From assembly GCA_948099385.1 (NCBI GenBank), contig CANUEZ040000031.1, forward strand, positions 3,961,001-4,025,000: DNA of 64,000 bases. Direction: 5' to 3'. Origin of the DNA: Fasciola hepatica (taxonomy: Eukaryota > Platyhelminthes > Trematoda > Plagiorchiida > Fasciolidae). The notes under the pieces are model-generated. The model did not search any database, was not told the origin of the DNA, and saw only the letters and a list, made by a program, of their open reading frames with translations. The position numbers were made by a program, and so were the translations under genes. Within the stretch, counting starts at the first letter, position 1, and every line of letters starts with the position of its first letter. Of the stretch, positions 23,451 through 34,439 are shown one piece after another.

Positions 23451-26334
23451 TATGTTAAGTAACTTGGAATTTGCACAATGCGTTTGAAACAGCAGTGAAT
23501 GGACATAAAATATCAACTTTATAAAATAAAGAACTACATTTATCTCCATCGAAAACGTACTGACGGTATTAGGGGCTTCTAGCTAAAAACAGGTAGGTTA
23601 CGTAATCGGAATAAAATTGCCTCGTCGAATGCTAACAATTTTGAATCCTGATCAGTAGCTGTTTGATAATGAATCCCAGTCCAGTATACGTGTAGTTCGT
23701 GAGATTAGCCAGCAGAATTACAGTAAACATGCATGAGATAAAATCAAAGTTTGAGATTAGCACCCACGCACATGGGATGTAGACACATCTCTTTGGAGTT
23801 CAGGATGGAAGACGTGTGTTGGGACTGTGGAGAGAAAATTTCTACGGGCCTGTTAACAGTGATGAGACAATATTTCTGGATAAATTAATACATGTGAAAA
23901 TTCGCTTTAATAATTACAGTAAGAAGTCGCTAACTTTCTTCAAGAGATTGGTAAAATTAACCGCGGAGTAGTGTGACCACCGAGAAGATACACACATCCA
24001 CACAGTTCAAAATTGAGCCATAGGCTACTGAGATAATTCTCAGTTTGGATAAAACGTTGAGAATTTATCACTCTACGAAATCTCTCGTGAAGGATCATGG
24101 ATTACGAAGGACTTAGATAACAAGATATCGAGTTTTTTTGGTTTTTACCGGCACAGAACTAATTTAATTCTTTGTAGAAAAGAGAATGAAATCGACTCAT
24201 GATGTTCAGTGATTCACCAACGAGTAACGCAAGTGACATATCTTGCCCGAGAAAAATTGAGATGGTTACCGGTTGACATTTTTACCAAGCCTGCTTTGGA
24301 TTTCTAGTTTTCTAGTCCAGATAACATTTCTTTCGAATGCACGCTTTTGGACTGCCGTCAAATGACAATGAAGTAACTAACACATCAGCTCGCATCAACA
24401 ATTCCATATTGTAATATTGCCCGGTGAGGCAATGTTATTACCCAATGCATATAGCAGTAAATGCACATTGTGCCCAGTAAAATGTAAGGATTCATAAATA
24501 TCCATACGCATAACGGCTGAAGTAACCTTTTTGGTAATTCAACCACAATTATCCTTAATTAGGTTATTTAAGATGGTACAAAAGGTGATATTACACGACA
24601 AAAAGTACCATACGCTGAGGTCTCACCTGAACAGCCGACTGTAGATGGAATACGATGAACCATACACTCATCGGCAGATATAAGACACCTGTCCTCATAT
24701 CCCATTTTGTTCTCTCCAATAACCTTGATTTTTCGCAGTTTATTACTAGAGAAACTTTGTAATTTTACCTTCATCGATTAATTTATAATTTTGGCCTCCT
24801 TGCCGTAACTTCTTGCCAACTGATCCCCGTGGATCTATCGACGAGAAGCTTTACGTTTCCCGGCCGTAAGTCCGCAAGATCGGGGTCTATTGCTGGGCAT
24901 CTCGTTTTTTTTTCGTTTAGCTAGCGTCAGCTGCCCAGTAGCTTGACTGCTCATCTTGCACCTCCCGATCTATCCCCAAGGATTAATGAAGTAAAATGAA
25001 CTGTGCTGAATCCTTTTGTCGTCATGATGTTTGGTTATTAAAGAAAACAGTTGTTTGGAACAGTTCTTTCCCTGAATTTATCGAACTCGCTTCTAACGAA
25101 GTCATAGTGGTGAGGTCCGTTCTCTTCACAAAGTAGACACAGCATCAGAATGTATATTCTTAATTCGCGATGGTTGGCTACCAGACAGAAGGCTGATGTA
25201 ATTCGTAGATCATTGGCTATCGCACTTGGCAATGATGTATTCCCTGTCGTGGTTTATCTGGCACATTCATTTGCCTTTGTTAATTTTGCATGGGGTGCTT
25301 GTCTTATTTTTGCCATAGAAATCGGAAGAACACAATCTTCTTTGATCGGTGCGAATCGGATCACATAGTTGCAAAAATTAGCAAACATGGGAAGTGATTA
25401 GTTCCAGCCCCTTCTTGATTTATTCAGATGATCACTGTTTGGTGCAACCAAATTGTCTTGCTTCCGACAATAGCAATTTGTGACGGATAACTCGATCGTT
25501 GAGCGGTCACCCTAAATTGATTGGAACCCAAGCAGACTCGTGGTTGGTAATTGTCGATACAGAAGTTACAAGTTATTAAGTGAGAATAAGTGTATCATTA
25601 GAATTCATGTATGCAACCGCATGACTGCATGACTCTCCGCCAGCAGCGAATGCAAGATTTACCATGGAAGTGTTCCCCGCGTAACAAACCGTCACAAAAG
25701 GGGAAGGAGTGAACCAGGTTGGGGCATCAGACGCAGGATAGGATTTCCATATCTTCCACAAAAAAAATAACGAACAATTAGAGGTACAGGCTTCTTCTTG
25801 TAGAATGCATGTATTCTTCATACTCGAGTATCGATTTATTGTCTTAGCAGCGAATTTATTTTTCGGTACTTTTGAAAATGTGTGTTGATTGAAGCTCAGG
25901 TTGGTACTGTTCAGCGGCTTCTGATGGCCAAGCTTGGTGTTTGGGCAGCAAACCTTTCATCAGCAGTTGATGACGAAACGTTTGCCTGAGCTTGAGTAAA
26001 AATAATTGGTGATCTCACTAGTAAATTAGAGAACTTCATGCACAAGAGGCTCTATGAAGTAATCAAGAAAGAAGGTAATCCCAGAGGCTACTATCTTACG
26101 AATTGCATACACTTTGAGCAGTATAGTTTGAGGTTTCATGCCTGCTGTTTACATTCTCTCGCCTCAGGGAGCCAAACAACCCATCCTATGACTTTTTTGC
26201 ATTATATTCGTCTAGGGGAGAGGAAAGACAACATGGTTGACCTTAGTTTTCACTGGTCTTGAAGTGATAGGCATATGCTACATAAAATGTGTATTGTGTG
26301 TGTGTGTGTTGTATAAACACGGCAGAGTATTCTC
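23451..26334 (+). other. Intron sequence
   Basis: No exon or transposon domain recognised in nearly 3 kb. Frames at 25038-25232 (minus) and 25150-25368 (plus) overlap in antisense and are not supported. A GT-rich tract lies at 26290-26310. Confidence 0.45.
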
Positions 26335-26590
26335 GGGACTTGTGATGGGTGAGTGGCTTAGAGCGCTTGCTTACGACCTTGGAGACTAGGGGTTCGAACC
26401 CCGCCACCGCCGGTCACTTTGGTGGTAGACAGTTATTAGCATTCGTCCGGCTGGTTACCACATCTGACCTATTCGGACGTTATGTGGTTCTCTAGTCCAG
26501 GCCTCAGGGTCTGGTTTCAGGGAACCCCTAATAGTGCAGTGGGCCTTCAGTACTGTGGGGTATACCCCTGCACTCACGCGCAAGCGTGCA
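26335..26590 (+). mobile_element. tRNA-like SINE, copy 2 of the first family
   Basis: Begins with GAGTGGCTTAGAGCGCTTGC (A-box-like) and GGGGTTCGAACCCC (B box), then the body shared with 3960-4245. The outer base pairs of the T-stem (51-53 pair, 49 and 50 do not) and the missing acceptor stem argue against a functional tRNA gene. Confidence 0.7.
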
Positions 26591-26769
26591 AAAAAGCCTC
26601 CAGTGGAATCAAAATTCCACGGCACCTGTATGTCATATGATTTCAAAGATCAATAAATTGTCCAACAGGTGTATGGAAGTGGTGGTGCCTAACCCGTGTT
26701 TGACAAGTGGTCTGGTCCGGAATCTCCGGACAGCTTTGATAGTAAAGTGTAATTCAGTGTCTCCTCCAG

Positions 26770-26865
26770 GTCGTGTCCACGTCTAACTTATCAGGCCGTA
26801 TTTCGTTCTCCGCTCCAAGTATGTCACGGCACATGACGACACTTCCTCCAGTATCCTTCCTCCGG
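26770..26865 (+). CDS. Candidate exon of the large gene
   Basis: A CT-rich acceptor (TGTCTCCTCCAG) and a GTAAAC donor bound 96 nt that are open in phase 0 and read VVSTSNLSGRISFSAPSMSR followed by HMTTLPPVSFLR. It enters and leaves in phase 0, compatible with the exon ending at 22075. The composition (Ser/Thr/Arg/Pro) resembles the confirmed exons. The caution is that LINE-derived antisense sequence begins only about 15 bp downstream, and the boundary is set by eye, so the exon could be part of that element. Confidence 0.35.
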
Positions 26866-26879
26866 GTAAACTGCAGCTG

Positions 26880-27500
26880 CCTAGATAACAAAATAGAAAT
26901 AGGACAGAAGCAACTCTGGCTTACGTCACTTACCGCGATGAACTCGTAGACCTGAACTGGGCTTAGGATGTTCGTACACAACGACTCAATGGTGCAGTGA
27001 ATTTCCCTAGCACACCCCTCCATGAGAGAAAGGGTCGAAGAACTGTAAGACCTACCGAGTTCAAGGTCGCTTTCTAAATCAGGAAAACGCCAGTGGTGGA
27101 CTCCTGGAAGCGGTGGCGGTGTTCTAAAATGTGTTGGTAAGTGAAGATGTGATCGACACAAAGTAGACCAGACCTAAACATAGCTTGACTCTTACGTGAA
27201 CACTGCTTACTCGTGTTTTACTCTTTCTCTTCCGTGGTTTTCATAGAAGAGAATCTACTCTACCCCTCCTGAAAGTCAGTTTGACGGTCGATTCACACAG
27301 GTTCTTATGAAATTTTTCACTTACCCATAGCAAACCACAGAGTTTTCTCAACTCCAAAACCAAACATGAAGTTCCTTCTCTGAAAATAGTTGGAGACAAC
27401 TCGTCCGGTCCGGTAGACTGATTTCGCTTAAAATAGCTTATTTTACAGCAAAACCTCTGCCTCCAACAGTGGATCAGTAGTTGTGAGGGTACTGACTGAC
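26880..27500 (-). mobile_element. LINE reverse-transcriptase fragment (RTE-like family)
   Basis: The segment aligns in order with the minus-strand LINE at 40449-41100. Matching landmarks include the CTAGCACACCCxTCxATGAGAG block, the GTGGTTTTCAxAG block and the CAACTCCAAAACCAAA block followed by GATGGAGACAAC-like sequence. Stops and indels abound. It is antisense to the host gene. Confidence 0.7.
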
Positions 27501-28128
27501 TTATCGGCGGCGGTAGCTCCAGGACAGTGCTTTAGTCTACAGCTTTGATCATTCTGCCTTTTAGAACACCTGTTATGGATGTAGAATAGTTTAACGTCCA
27601 TGCATCATTATATCCGGTATCCGAAGGAGTCAATCTGCGCCCTTCTAACAATACAACTTAGAGATACACATGTCTGGTTCTGGGGCTTTGTGTGACATTA
27701 TCGGTCTCAGATAAGGTCACCTAAATCTGAATTCAACGGGCATATGATTCCTGGGATAGATACCCTGTTGGATAATTGTTTAGTAAGCAAATCACTGATT
27801 GTCGTACCAGCGGCACATCAAAACGATTGTCTTTTGCACTAATTGATCCACCAACAAGACGTAGAAAACAGAGTGCGGACGAGATTGTGATTTGAGTCGA
27901 CAGAGGTGGCTCAAAATCTGTGTCAATCTTAAATTGGTGCGCGCCAGCAGTAGCCGATAGCAATTAGTTAAATCTGAGTCTAACATTACAAAGGCACCAG
28001 TGAGCCGACTTCAGCTTCGTGCAAGAAATTTGAACACGTCGGAAACAGTTTGGGGTCCAAACACAGCCAGAAGAGTCGGTCACCTTTATAGGTTCAGTCA
28101 ATTGGTATTGTTTAGACGTTCAACTCAG
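27501..28128 (+). other. Intron sequence
   Basis: A plus-strand open stretch at about 27786-27890 reads TSGTSKRLSFALIDPPTRRR and is exon-like in composition. Its incoming phase (2) and its donor (GTGCGG or GTGATT) do not fit the neighbouring exons, so it is left unassigned. Confidence 0.4.
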
Positions 28129-28176
28129 ACGGTAAATTTGTCAGCGACGATCACGATTTTCGTGAGACCTACGAGG
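28129..28176 (+). CDS. Candidate small exon of the large gene
   Basis: The acceptor TTTAGACGTTCAACTCAG and a strong GTAAGT donor bound 48 nt. In incoming phase 1 they read GKFVSDDHDFRETYE with a final split Gly. FVSD also occurs in the exon at 22008-22075. The strong donor and open acidic reading favour it. Against it, exons converting phase 0 to 1 before it and phase 1 to 2 after it have not been found. Confidence 0.35.
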
Positions 28177-28219
28177 GTAAGTACTTAGGAAAAATCCAAG
28201 TAAAGCTATCATTTGCCTT

Positions 28220-28520
28220 AGATTAGCTAAATTCAGTTGGGTTAGTCAAAGATACGACGAACAAGCACAGATACTTCATTCTATAACTGTTGACACGTAC
28301 AAAGCCATCCAGCTGAGCTACAAACAAACGATCACTTACCAGGACCCAGTTTAGCCGTACACGCTCACCTTTCGTGAGTAAAGCGATGCCAAAGCCAGCC
28401 TGATCACAAACAATGGACATCGAATTACTCGACACACGAAGAGTGAAGTCATAGCTACAAAATTTGACCTTCTTTGTTGGGCATATATTTCTGGCTTTCG
28501 CTGGGTCGAAAGCTTCCACA
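28220..28520 (-). mobile_element. LINE endonuclease fragment (RTE-like family)
   Basis: The minus strand is open over most of this interval and reads FTLRVSSN, CDQAGFGIALLTKGERVRLN, WVLVSDRLFVAQLDGFVRVN and LCLFVVSLTNPTEFS. The order matches the endonuclease remnants at 11995-12446 and 34530-35423. The catalytic GDFN segment lies beyond the broken end. Antisense to the host gene. Confidence 0.8.
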
Positions 28521-29629
28521 TTCCTCTTTGTTCCATCTTTCTTTGTAACGGTATTGCAATGGCCGAATTGTTAAATGAAACCAGGAGACACTCGAACTAG
28601 CACTGACCTATATCCATTTTTTAGCATACAAAGTAAAGCATTCATATAGGTATGAAATATGCAAGGGAAAACAGTTAGCGACTCATGAATAATGTGATTA
28701 GTAGATGCAAACTTGCTGAACACTATCACATGTTTTGGAAACGCGCGAGACGCGCGCACTGCGATAATCAGTATCCAAGTTTACACTGAAATGAGTTATA
28801 CGTGCAAGATGTATTTGGTTTTGCATAGAAATGCATGAATGATGGTTAGTGTGTTTACCGACCAATGATCGGTGAGTGGTCCGAATGTAGTTTCTCGTAC
28901 TGCCTGCGAGTAGGACACAAAGGTATCCAGGAACTTAGTGTGAAATCTTCTCACGGTAAAAATGTAATACCGTTTGACGGTAATCATTTTTCATTTCGGT
29001 TAATACCATTGTCTAATTGGGAAGTATTCTTTTTCTTGTCCATAAAGGCTTGTCATGACATTGTTTCGTATGAATAATGTGGAAACAGTGTTGTCATTTA
29101 CGGAAGCATTCTGGACAATATGTCTCGGCGAAGCGCGTGTCCAATAGATTCTCCAAGTTGTATTTCTCTCTTGTTTATCAAAGTAGTGAAATTTCCTGGT
29201 TTTGAGCTACCCCTGCTCTATTATTTGGTGTTCAACGGGACATTCTCATATGATCTTGATGTCAAGGTTGTGAATTCGAGATAACTCCGAATTGTTTCTC
29301 CACCGTGATTACCATCAACCGCGGGTTTGTCTTTGCGTTGCGAGATAACAGTACTCACCGTACGTGTTCGTCTCCTGTGAGCCACACATGCACTCGACAC
29401 TTCGGCAAAAATAACTGCTCTTGGCAAGATCAGTATTTTTTATAAATAGTGATAAAAACCAACTGCAATGAATTTTACTTTCATACATCTAGGGACCAGC
29501 CACATTCGACGTTTAATTTGATCTAAACATTTGAGTTCGAAGCAACTTCATCACTGTCCTAAACTGTCCCACTAACACGAGTGAGAACTCTTTCCTGCAT
29601 GCGAATCATCCCGTTTACTAGTGCAAAAC
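28521..29629 (+). other. Intron sequence
   Basis: Nothing recognised. Confidence 0.45.
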
Positions 29630-29850
29630 AAAGAATATATATAGGATGCTGTTCCATGTACCCAGGCATCTCATTCCGCGTATTGGTCTAAGGGGTGTGG
29701 TAACCAAACCTTGAGGCCTAAACACCGATGACAGGATTCATCACTCATTTTATCGATCCACGCCACCAAACGGCTATCCTGTCATTCGAGATTCCGTTGT
29801 CTCAAACCTTGGTCCCGTTACCGCACCAGTGCTGACTGCCAATGTGAATT
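29630..29850 (+). repeat. Unnamed dispersed repeat, copy 1 of 4
   Basis: Shares an ordered set of blocks with 48910-49160 and 55335-55600: GTATTGGTCT, CCAAxCxTTGAG, CTGACAGGATTCxTCxCTCAT, TATCGATCCACGCCA and GGTTATCCTG. All copies are on the plus strand. No coding potential or terminal structure was recognised. Confidence 0.7.
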
Positions 29851-30188
29851 GGCTAATTACCGATGATGAGTTTACACGCATCCTCGCAATCATGGTGATC
29901 AGTGTCATATAGTTTCAACTGGCCGCAAAAAGCCACTACTCTTTCTACTGCATTGGTTTCTCATTTACTCACTCATGCTAACCCCTTTCTTTGCTGATCT
30001 TTGCGTAACGGCGTAAGTTGGACAATATCAAGTGACTGAAAATGCACGTAAAAACAGTCATCATTTTCAGCTCTGCTCACGATGTTCTTCTTTCGTCTAC
30101 TTAGTTAAGTGATATGAAAACGCTAAAACTTATCGTAATCGATTGCCTCCTGTTTCTCATGCTATTGACCAAAATAGCTACATTGCAG

Positions 30189-30702
30189 CTTGCACGATCG
30201 TGCAAAAATGGGCAGCGCAAAACCGGATTCAAATCGACGACGATATCCGATGATCAGCTGGAACAAACGAAGACAATTGGGTAATTCGCGTGGTCTGGCT
30301 AGCTATCGAAATTTGGCCGGTGACAACTCAACGAACAGTGAGGCCACCGGTGTCCATTCGACTGATCATCCCACACCGCTATCGATCAGTTTGTCGGACC
30401 TCACGTGCCGTTGTACGAACGGCTTTGTCCAGTTTATCTCACCCAATGGATTAGCAACAGATCCGGAGACGGACGACCTCGGTTCAACCGAACAACGGCG
30501 TGCTTCAATCGTTTCATTGGGTTGCGGGTCGGTCGATCAGTCAGAGAATACGGACCGAGCTGAAGCATTGGCATGGATTGAGATGGAATTGGAAGCGGTG
30601 CGGAAAATCCTCGAAGCCAATCGGAAATGTGCCGCTGAACCGGGTCGAAAGCGTGAATCACGAAAGGCGTATCAGCTTGTCTGTCAAAAGAATGAACAAA
30701 CG
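30189..30702 (+). CDS. Large exon of the unidentified gene, with predicted helical segment
   Basis: The acceptor (AATAGCTACATTGCAG) and a perfect GTAAGT donor bound 514 nt. The first base completes a codon split after two bases, and the frame then runs open for 171 codons to phase 0. The N-terminal third is basic (DSNRRRYPMISWNKRRQLG). A Ser/Thr/Asp-rich middle follows, containing ISLSDLTCRCTNGFVQFISP. The last 60 residues are strongly helical and charged (AEALAWIEMELEAVRKILEA, then a turn, then ESRKAYQLVCQKNEQT) and continue into the next exon as IAQLERQKVLLLQQ. This helix-turn-helix of about 60 residues resembles HR1-type Rho-binding coiled coils in layout. That is a guess, since the diagnostic Gly-Ala-Glu is absent. 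The function is unknown. Confidence 0.88.
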
Positions 30703-30984
30703 GTAAGTTAGCGCACACACTTGAGGCCAGGTAAGGAGGTTAGCTAAGTGCTGAAACGACAGGGTTGAAAGGGGATGTTGCGATATCCCACACGATCGCA
30801 TATGTTGTCATGGTTACATTCCCCTCTATTATCCACAAGAGTTTCTATGGTATAAGCATATTGTGGTGTTCGGTTCAAGCTGTGACATGTACAGACAGAC
30901 TCGTACGCTCACATGCTTCGCTGACTATCTATCGAGATCCCTCGCAGGGATGGGCACAAACACGTTATGCTTCAACCCTGACAG

Positions 30985-31075
30985 TGTTGACTAGTCAAAT
31001 CTCGCACCGTTTCGATCAGCCTTACTTGGTCTGAGTCAAATGTACGTATGGCCTGCGCTTGCGCGCATGCACTTT
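30985..31075 (+). repeat. Dispersed repeat, copy 2 of 2
   Basis: See 15490-15570 for the shared blocks. The sequence just after it is rich in ACTTGCTTATTCACTTG-type words in both copies. Confidence 0.5.
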
Positions 31076-33101
31076 GACTCACACTTGCTTATTCACTTGT
31101 CTGCTCGCTCATTTTATGGGATTGCCTCCCCTCCCTGGTCTACAGACTGGCCACTTTTACTCTTGCGCAACTCCACAAAGGTATCGTTTACTTTTCCCGT
31201 GTAACTGTTTGACCGAGGCAAGACACTTGTTTTCTTTTAGTTATGAAGCTTTTGTTATGATCCATCCCGGTGGCTCTAGTAAGAAGACACTTCCGCCTTC
31301 GAACCACCTCGTTTTGTTATACCAAAACAAGCAGTTTATATAGGATAGTAGGTTACCGCGCATTGGTCCAAATCTCTTCCCATAGCCGGGTACTCTGACC
31401 GGTCTTTTTGGTTACTTCCCCGATTGGTTGATTTCGTCCTGATCGGTCATAACAACTGTCGGCAGTTTACAGGCTGATTTTTGTTCCGTTCGGTTAAAAC
31501 AGCTCTTAATCGCTGATTCCGTTGTGTTCAGAGTGAATGACTGTTGGCACCTGATTGGATGATTTCGTTCCGTTTCGTCATAAACTAACTGGGCCATGGA
31601 CGTTCGTCGTTGGTCTGAGATTTGTCATCGATTTTAGACAGGTAGCGACGTGCTTTCTGTTAACGAACGATGCGTCAAGCAATACCCTCACAACTTTCGT
31701 TTTTGCTTTTTTGTTTGATAAGATCTTGACCACAGCGGGGTGGCGTTCGAATTCCGCCGAACTCAACGGCTTTTAACATCTGGATCAACCCAACATTTGT
31801 CATATCTGGCAAACCTTGCTTCATGTATGAAATCTGTTTACATCAGTTTGTTACGTGTGTGTGTGTATGAGAGAGAGAGAAATAAAGAGAGCTGTTTCGG
31901 TCACCGTGAGAGGCGAGTGCGGTGACGATTACAACAACGAAGCAAGATGCACAGGCACCAGATGTAGTTGTGACCGGATTCAGAGAACCAATGGGGTCAC
32001 TACAGATTCTCATCCCGTTGAATAATGATCGTTCTTCACAGATTTAGACCAATATGTCACCCCCACTAATAGTGAGAAAGCGACAAAAAGAATGGCGCGT
32101 ATAAGAATAAGCACTTTTCCTAAACGCGCATGACCAAAGACAGGGTAATACCACAACGCGTGCCTGTCGGTTGAAAGCCGTTCATTGGGACAAATAAAAA
32201 CTAAACGTAGCAAAACTGCTAATTTGCATTCTCAGTTCCCAGTCCATGTGAGGGCAGTTGTAATCTGATCGGGGTTGCCATCATGCCTTTTGTATGCCTT
32301 TCTTCATCTGATTGCTTTCAGTCCGTGTGACGTACTCACGTCCATTATTGCTCCATTATTGGCCATAATTGATTCTTAAGTATTCACTCACTCGCCTATT
32401 CAGTGGGCATTGTGCACACTTCATCACAGTAGGAATGCACACGTACCGTGGTGGAGTGAACGGACGTCAAAACGGACTGTTCGGTGGTGCGAAAACGACA
32501 GTTTAGTGAGGAAACCGTCTGAAGATATTGGCGAAACACGACTTATTATCAGAAGTCTGTGCTAAAGTGCCTTCAGATTATTTTACTAGAAATGTCGGAA
32601 AAACCTGCAAGGATGCAGAAGAGTTCAATGACGAAAACTCATGGAAGACAAAATTGAAAATGTCAGCTGATTTGGAGGGTTCGATTCAGTAGTTTTCAAG
32701 TTCAATGTATTTCATGACTGAGATTGACAAAGGATGCGAAAAAGCTGTGTAACAGGGCGGCCAGGCTGATCAACAAAGGGGAAACCTGTAGTTGTCAACT
32801 CACGACACGCCCACACACTGACAAGGCCAGCATATGATTCAATTCACACGTCAGATGATCTCCACAACTGATCCACCGCTCAAGATCAGACACTCAGCCG
32901 GTTCAATCCGATCAACACAAAAATGTGGATTCTCTCTTTTTGTCCAAATCGCACCAGAAATGAATTGTGGTCGATTTTGAACAGACCTTTTCTGATTTTG
33001 TTTGTATCCTGTCTCTATCTTACATGAGGCACTTATAACAGAAATGTGCAATAGGAAATTCCGACCAGTTCTCTTCCCATGCGGCAGTGTTTGCCCGTTT
33101 G

Positions 33102-33171
33102 TTCTCTCTCTCTCCCTCTCTCTCTCCCCCCTCTCTCTCTCTCTTTCTCTCTCTTTCTCTCCTCCTCTCTC
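33102..33171. repeat. (CT)n-rich polypyrimidine tract
   Basis: Imperfect CT/CTTT tract ending in CTCTCAG|GTGCC, which mimics a very strong 3' splice site. The sequence after the AG meets a stop after seven codons in the required phase, so it is not an exon start. Confidence 0.9.
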
Positions 33172-33742
33172 AGGTGCCTGTTATTGCTTCCGTTTAAAAA
33201 CGTTTTGAAAATTGTGGGCCACTGATTCAAACAATTATTTCATTTGACGAACCTGTTCTGACAGTACGGACTCCTTGCCCCTAGTTCAAGCGCCGAAATT
33301 GGCCAAATTTAAAAAATAAAGCTGTTCGCTGGAGCTTGAGTTCCAGAGTTGATTCAGCTCACAATTCAATATCCTTTGCACTCTGCTTACTAGGTCCTGA
33401 AATCTTCGGTCATTCATGTGGAGAAGTTCAATTTGTTATTCGATCCTTGCGTGTAACTTTTAGTGCACAATGTTCTACTCACAATTGCAGCTCGTTGTAA
33501 TGTGGTGTAGCGCATGATTGGTTGTGATACCGAATCTCACCGTGAGTTGTTCTCTTTTAACTATCTCATCAACTGTGAACAATTCACTTGATAGCCCTTC
33601 TTTCTTGATGATTGAGATAATAATAAATTGACGGGCTAGAAGGTTAGTTTTGGACTGTGAAACGGAAGTTCTTTTATTGAATCCCCATCGCACTTTGGGG
33701 CTGCTAATCATGGAATTTGTTGATTTTATTGCTTTCACGTAG

Positions 33743-34245
33743 ATTGCCCAACTTGAACGTCAGAAAGTCTTGCTGTTACAACAATCGAGATTACACGGGG
33801 ATTCGGATAAATCTTCTATTGGTTGTATATCTCGCGGTGGAACAGATTCACTCACCTCAGGCACGGAACCAGTAGACGATGACCCCGGTGTCATCGTACC
33901 CGGCTCTGAAAATCGAATTGAGGAGTCAGTACCTGCAACCGAGAATAGCCGCGGGGTTAGCGGAATCCGATCAGTTCGTTCGCGACTGCATCGTTCCTCA
34001 CCCAATCCTACAACAAACATGGTTGATGGATTAAACACATTAGCCCCAGAAAGCAATGCGACAGCGTCACGGACTGGTCGGTCCAGACCGTCTCATACTG
34101 ACCGTGACCGCGCTGCAGCATCCTTTTCACCTTCTGTAGACCAACAGGAGTTTCCCCTTCGCAGTTCCAGATCTCAAGTTAATCTCAAATCAAATGATGA
34201 TTCACAACTCGATCTCCAATCTCCCGAAGTTTCACAGGAATCGAG
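33743..34245 (+). CDS. Large exon of the unidentified gene, end of the helical segment
   Basis: The acceptor TTGCTTTCACGTAG and donor AG|GTGAGT bound 503 nt that are open throughout in the phase given by the exon ending at 30702. It starts IAQLERQKVLLLQQSRLHGD, completing the helical segment of the previous exon. The remainder is disordered in composition: Ser, Asp, Arg and Gly-rich, with DDDPGVIVPGSENRIEESVP and SRTGRSRPSHTDRDRAAA. Two nucleotides (AG) are left over, and the microexon at 41566 completes them to Ser. A minus-strand open frame over 33760-34056 is a shadow. Confidence 0.88.
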
Positions 34246-34439
34246 GTGAGTTAAGAGCGCAAACTTTCCTACTGTTCTTCGAAAACTTTAGCAAATTTCT
34301 CTAGACAGAGCGGTTCACAGTATTTTCTTGACTAACTGATAACGGATGACAAAGACTGTCATTTCTAAATTGGTATTTTGAATATTAGATACATTCCCCG
34401 ACATAACGTTTTTTACTGAGCTTTTCAGTTAGCGCCAAA

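Larger units (their letters stand above)
30703..33742 (+). other. Intron sequence
   Basis: Intron between the two best-supported exons. It holds a dispersed repeat (30985-31075, also at 15490-15570), a short GT/GA tract near 31855-31890, and a 70-bp CT tract (33102-33171). Nothing coding. Confidence 0.6.

Noticed and set aside
26335..26420. Functional tRNA gene.
   Set aside because: A and B boxes are present, but the T-stem has mismatches, no acceptor stem closes, and the body is shared with another locus, so it is a SINE.
27247..27300. A tempting exon reading KRIYSTPPESQFDGRFTQ with a strong pyrimidine tract and acceptor.
   Set aside because: It falls in the middle of the antisense LINE fragment. 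The GTGGTTTTCA block and the flanking segments align in order and with near-correct spacing to 40720-40970, so the exon-like reading is a by-product.
27786..27890. Plus-strand open stretch with TSGTSKRLSFALIDPPTRRR.
   Set aside because: Exon-like composition but the incoming phase 2 does not fit any upstream exon end found, and the possible donors are weak.
33002..33208. Strong CT tract ending in CAG as an exon start.
   Set aside because: The sequence meets a stop after seven codons in the needed phase, and the exons on either side already join in phase without it.
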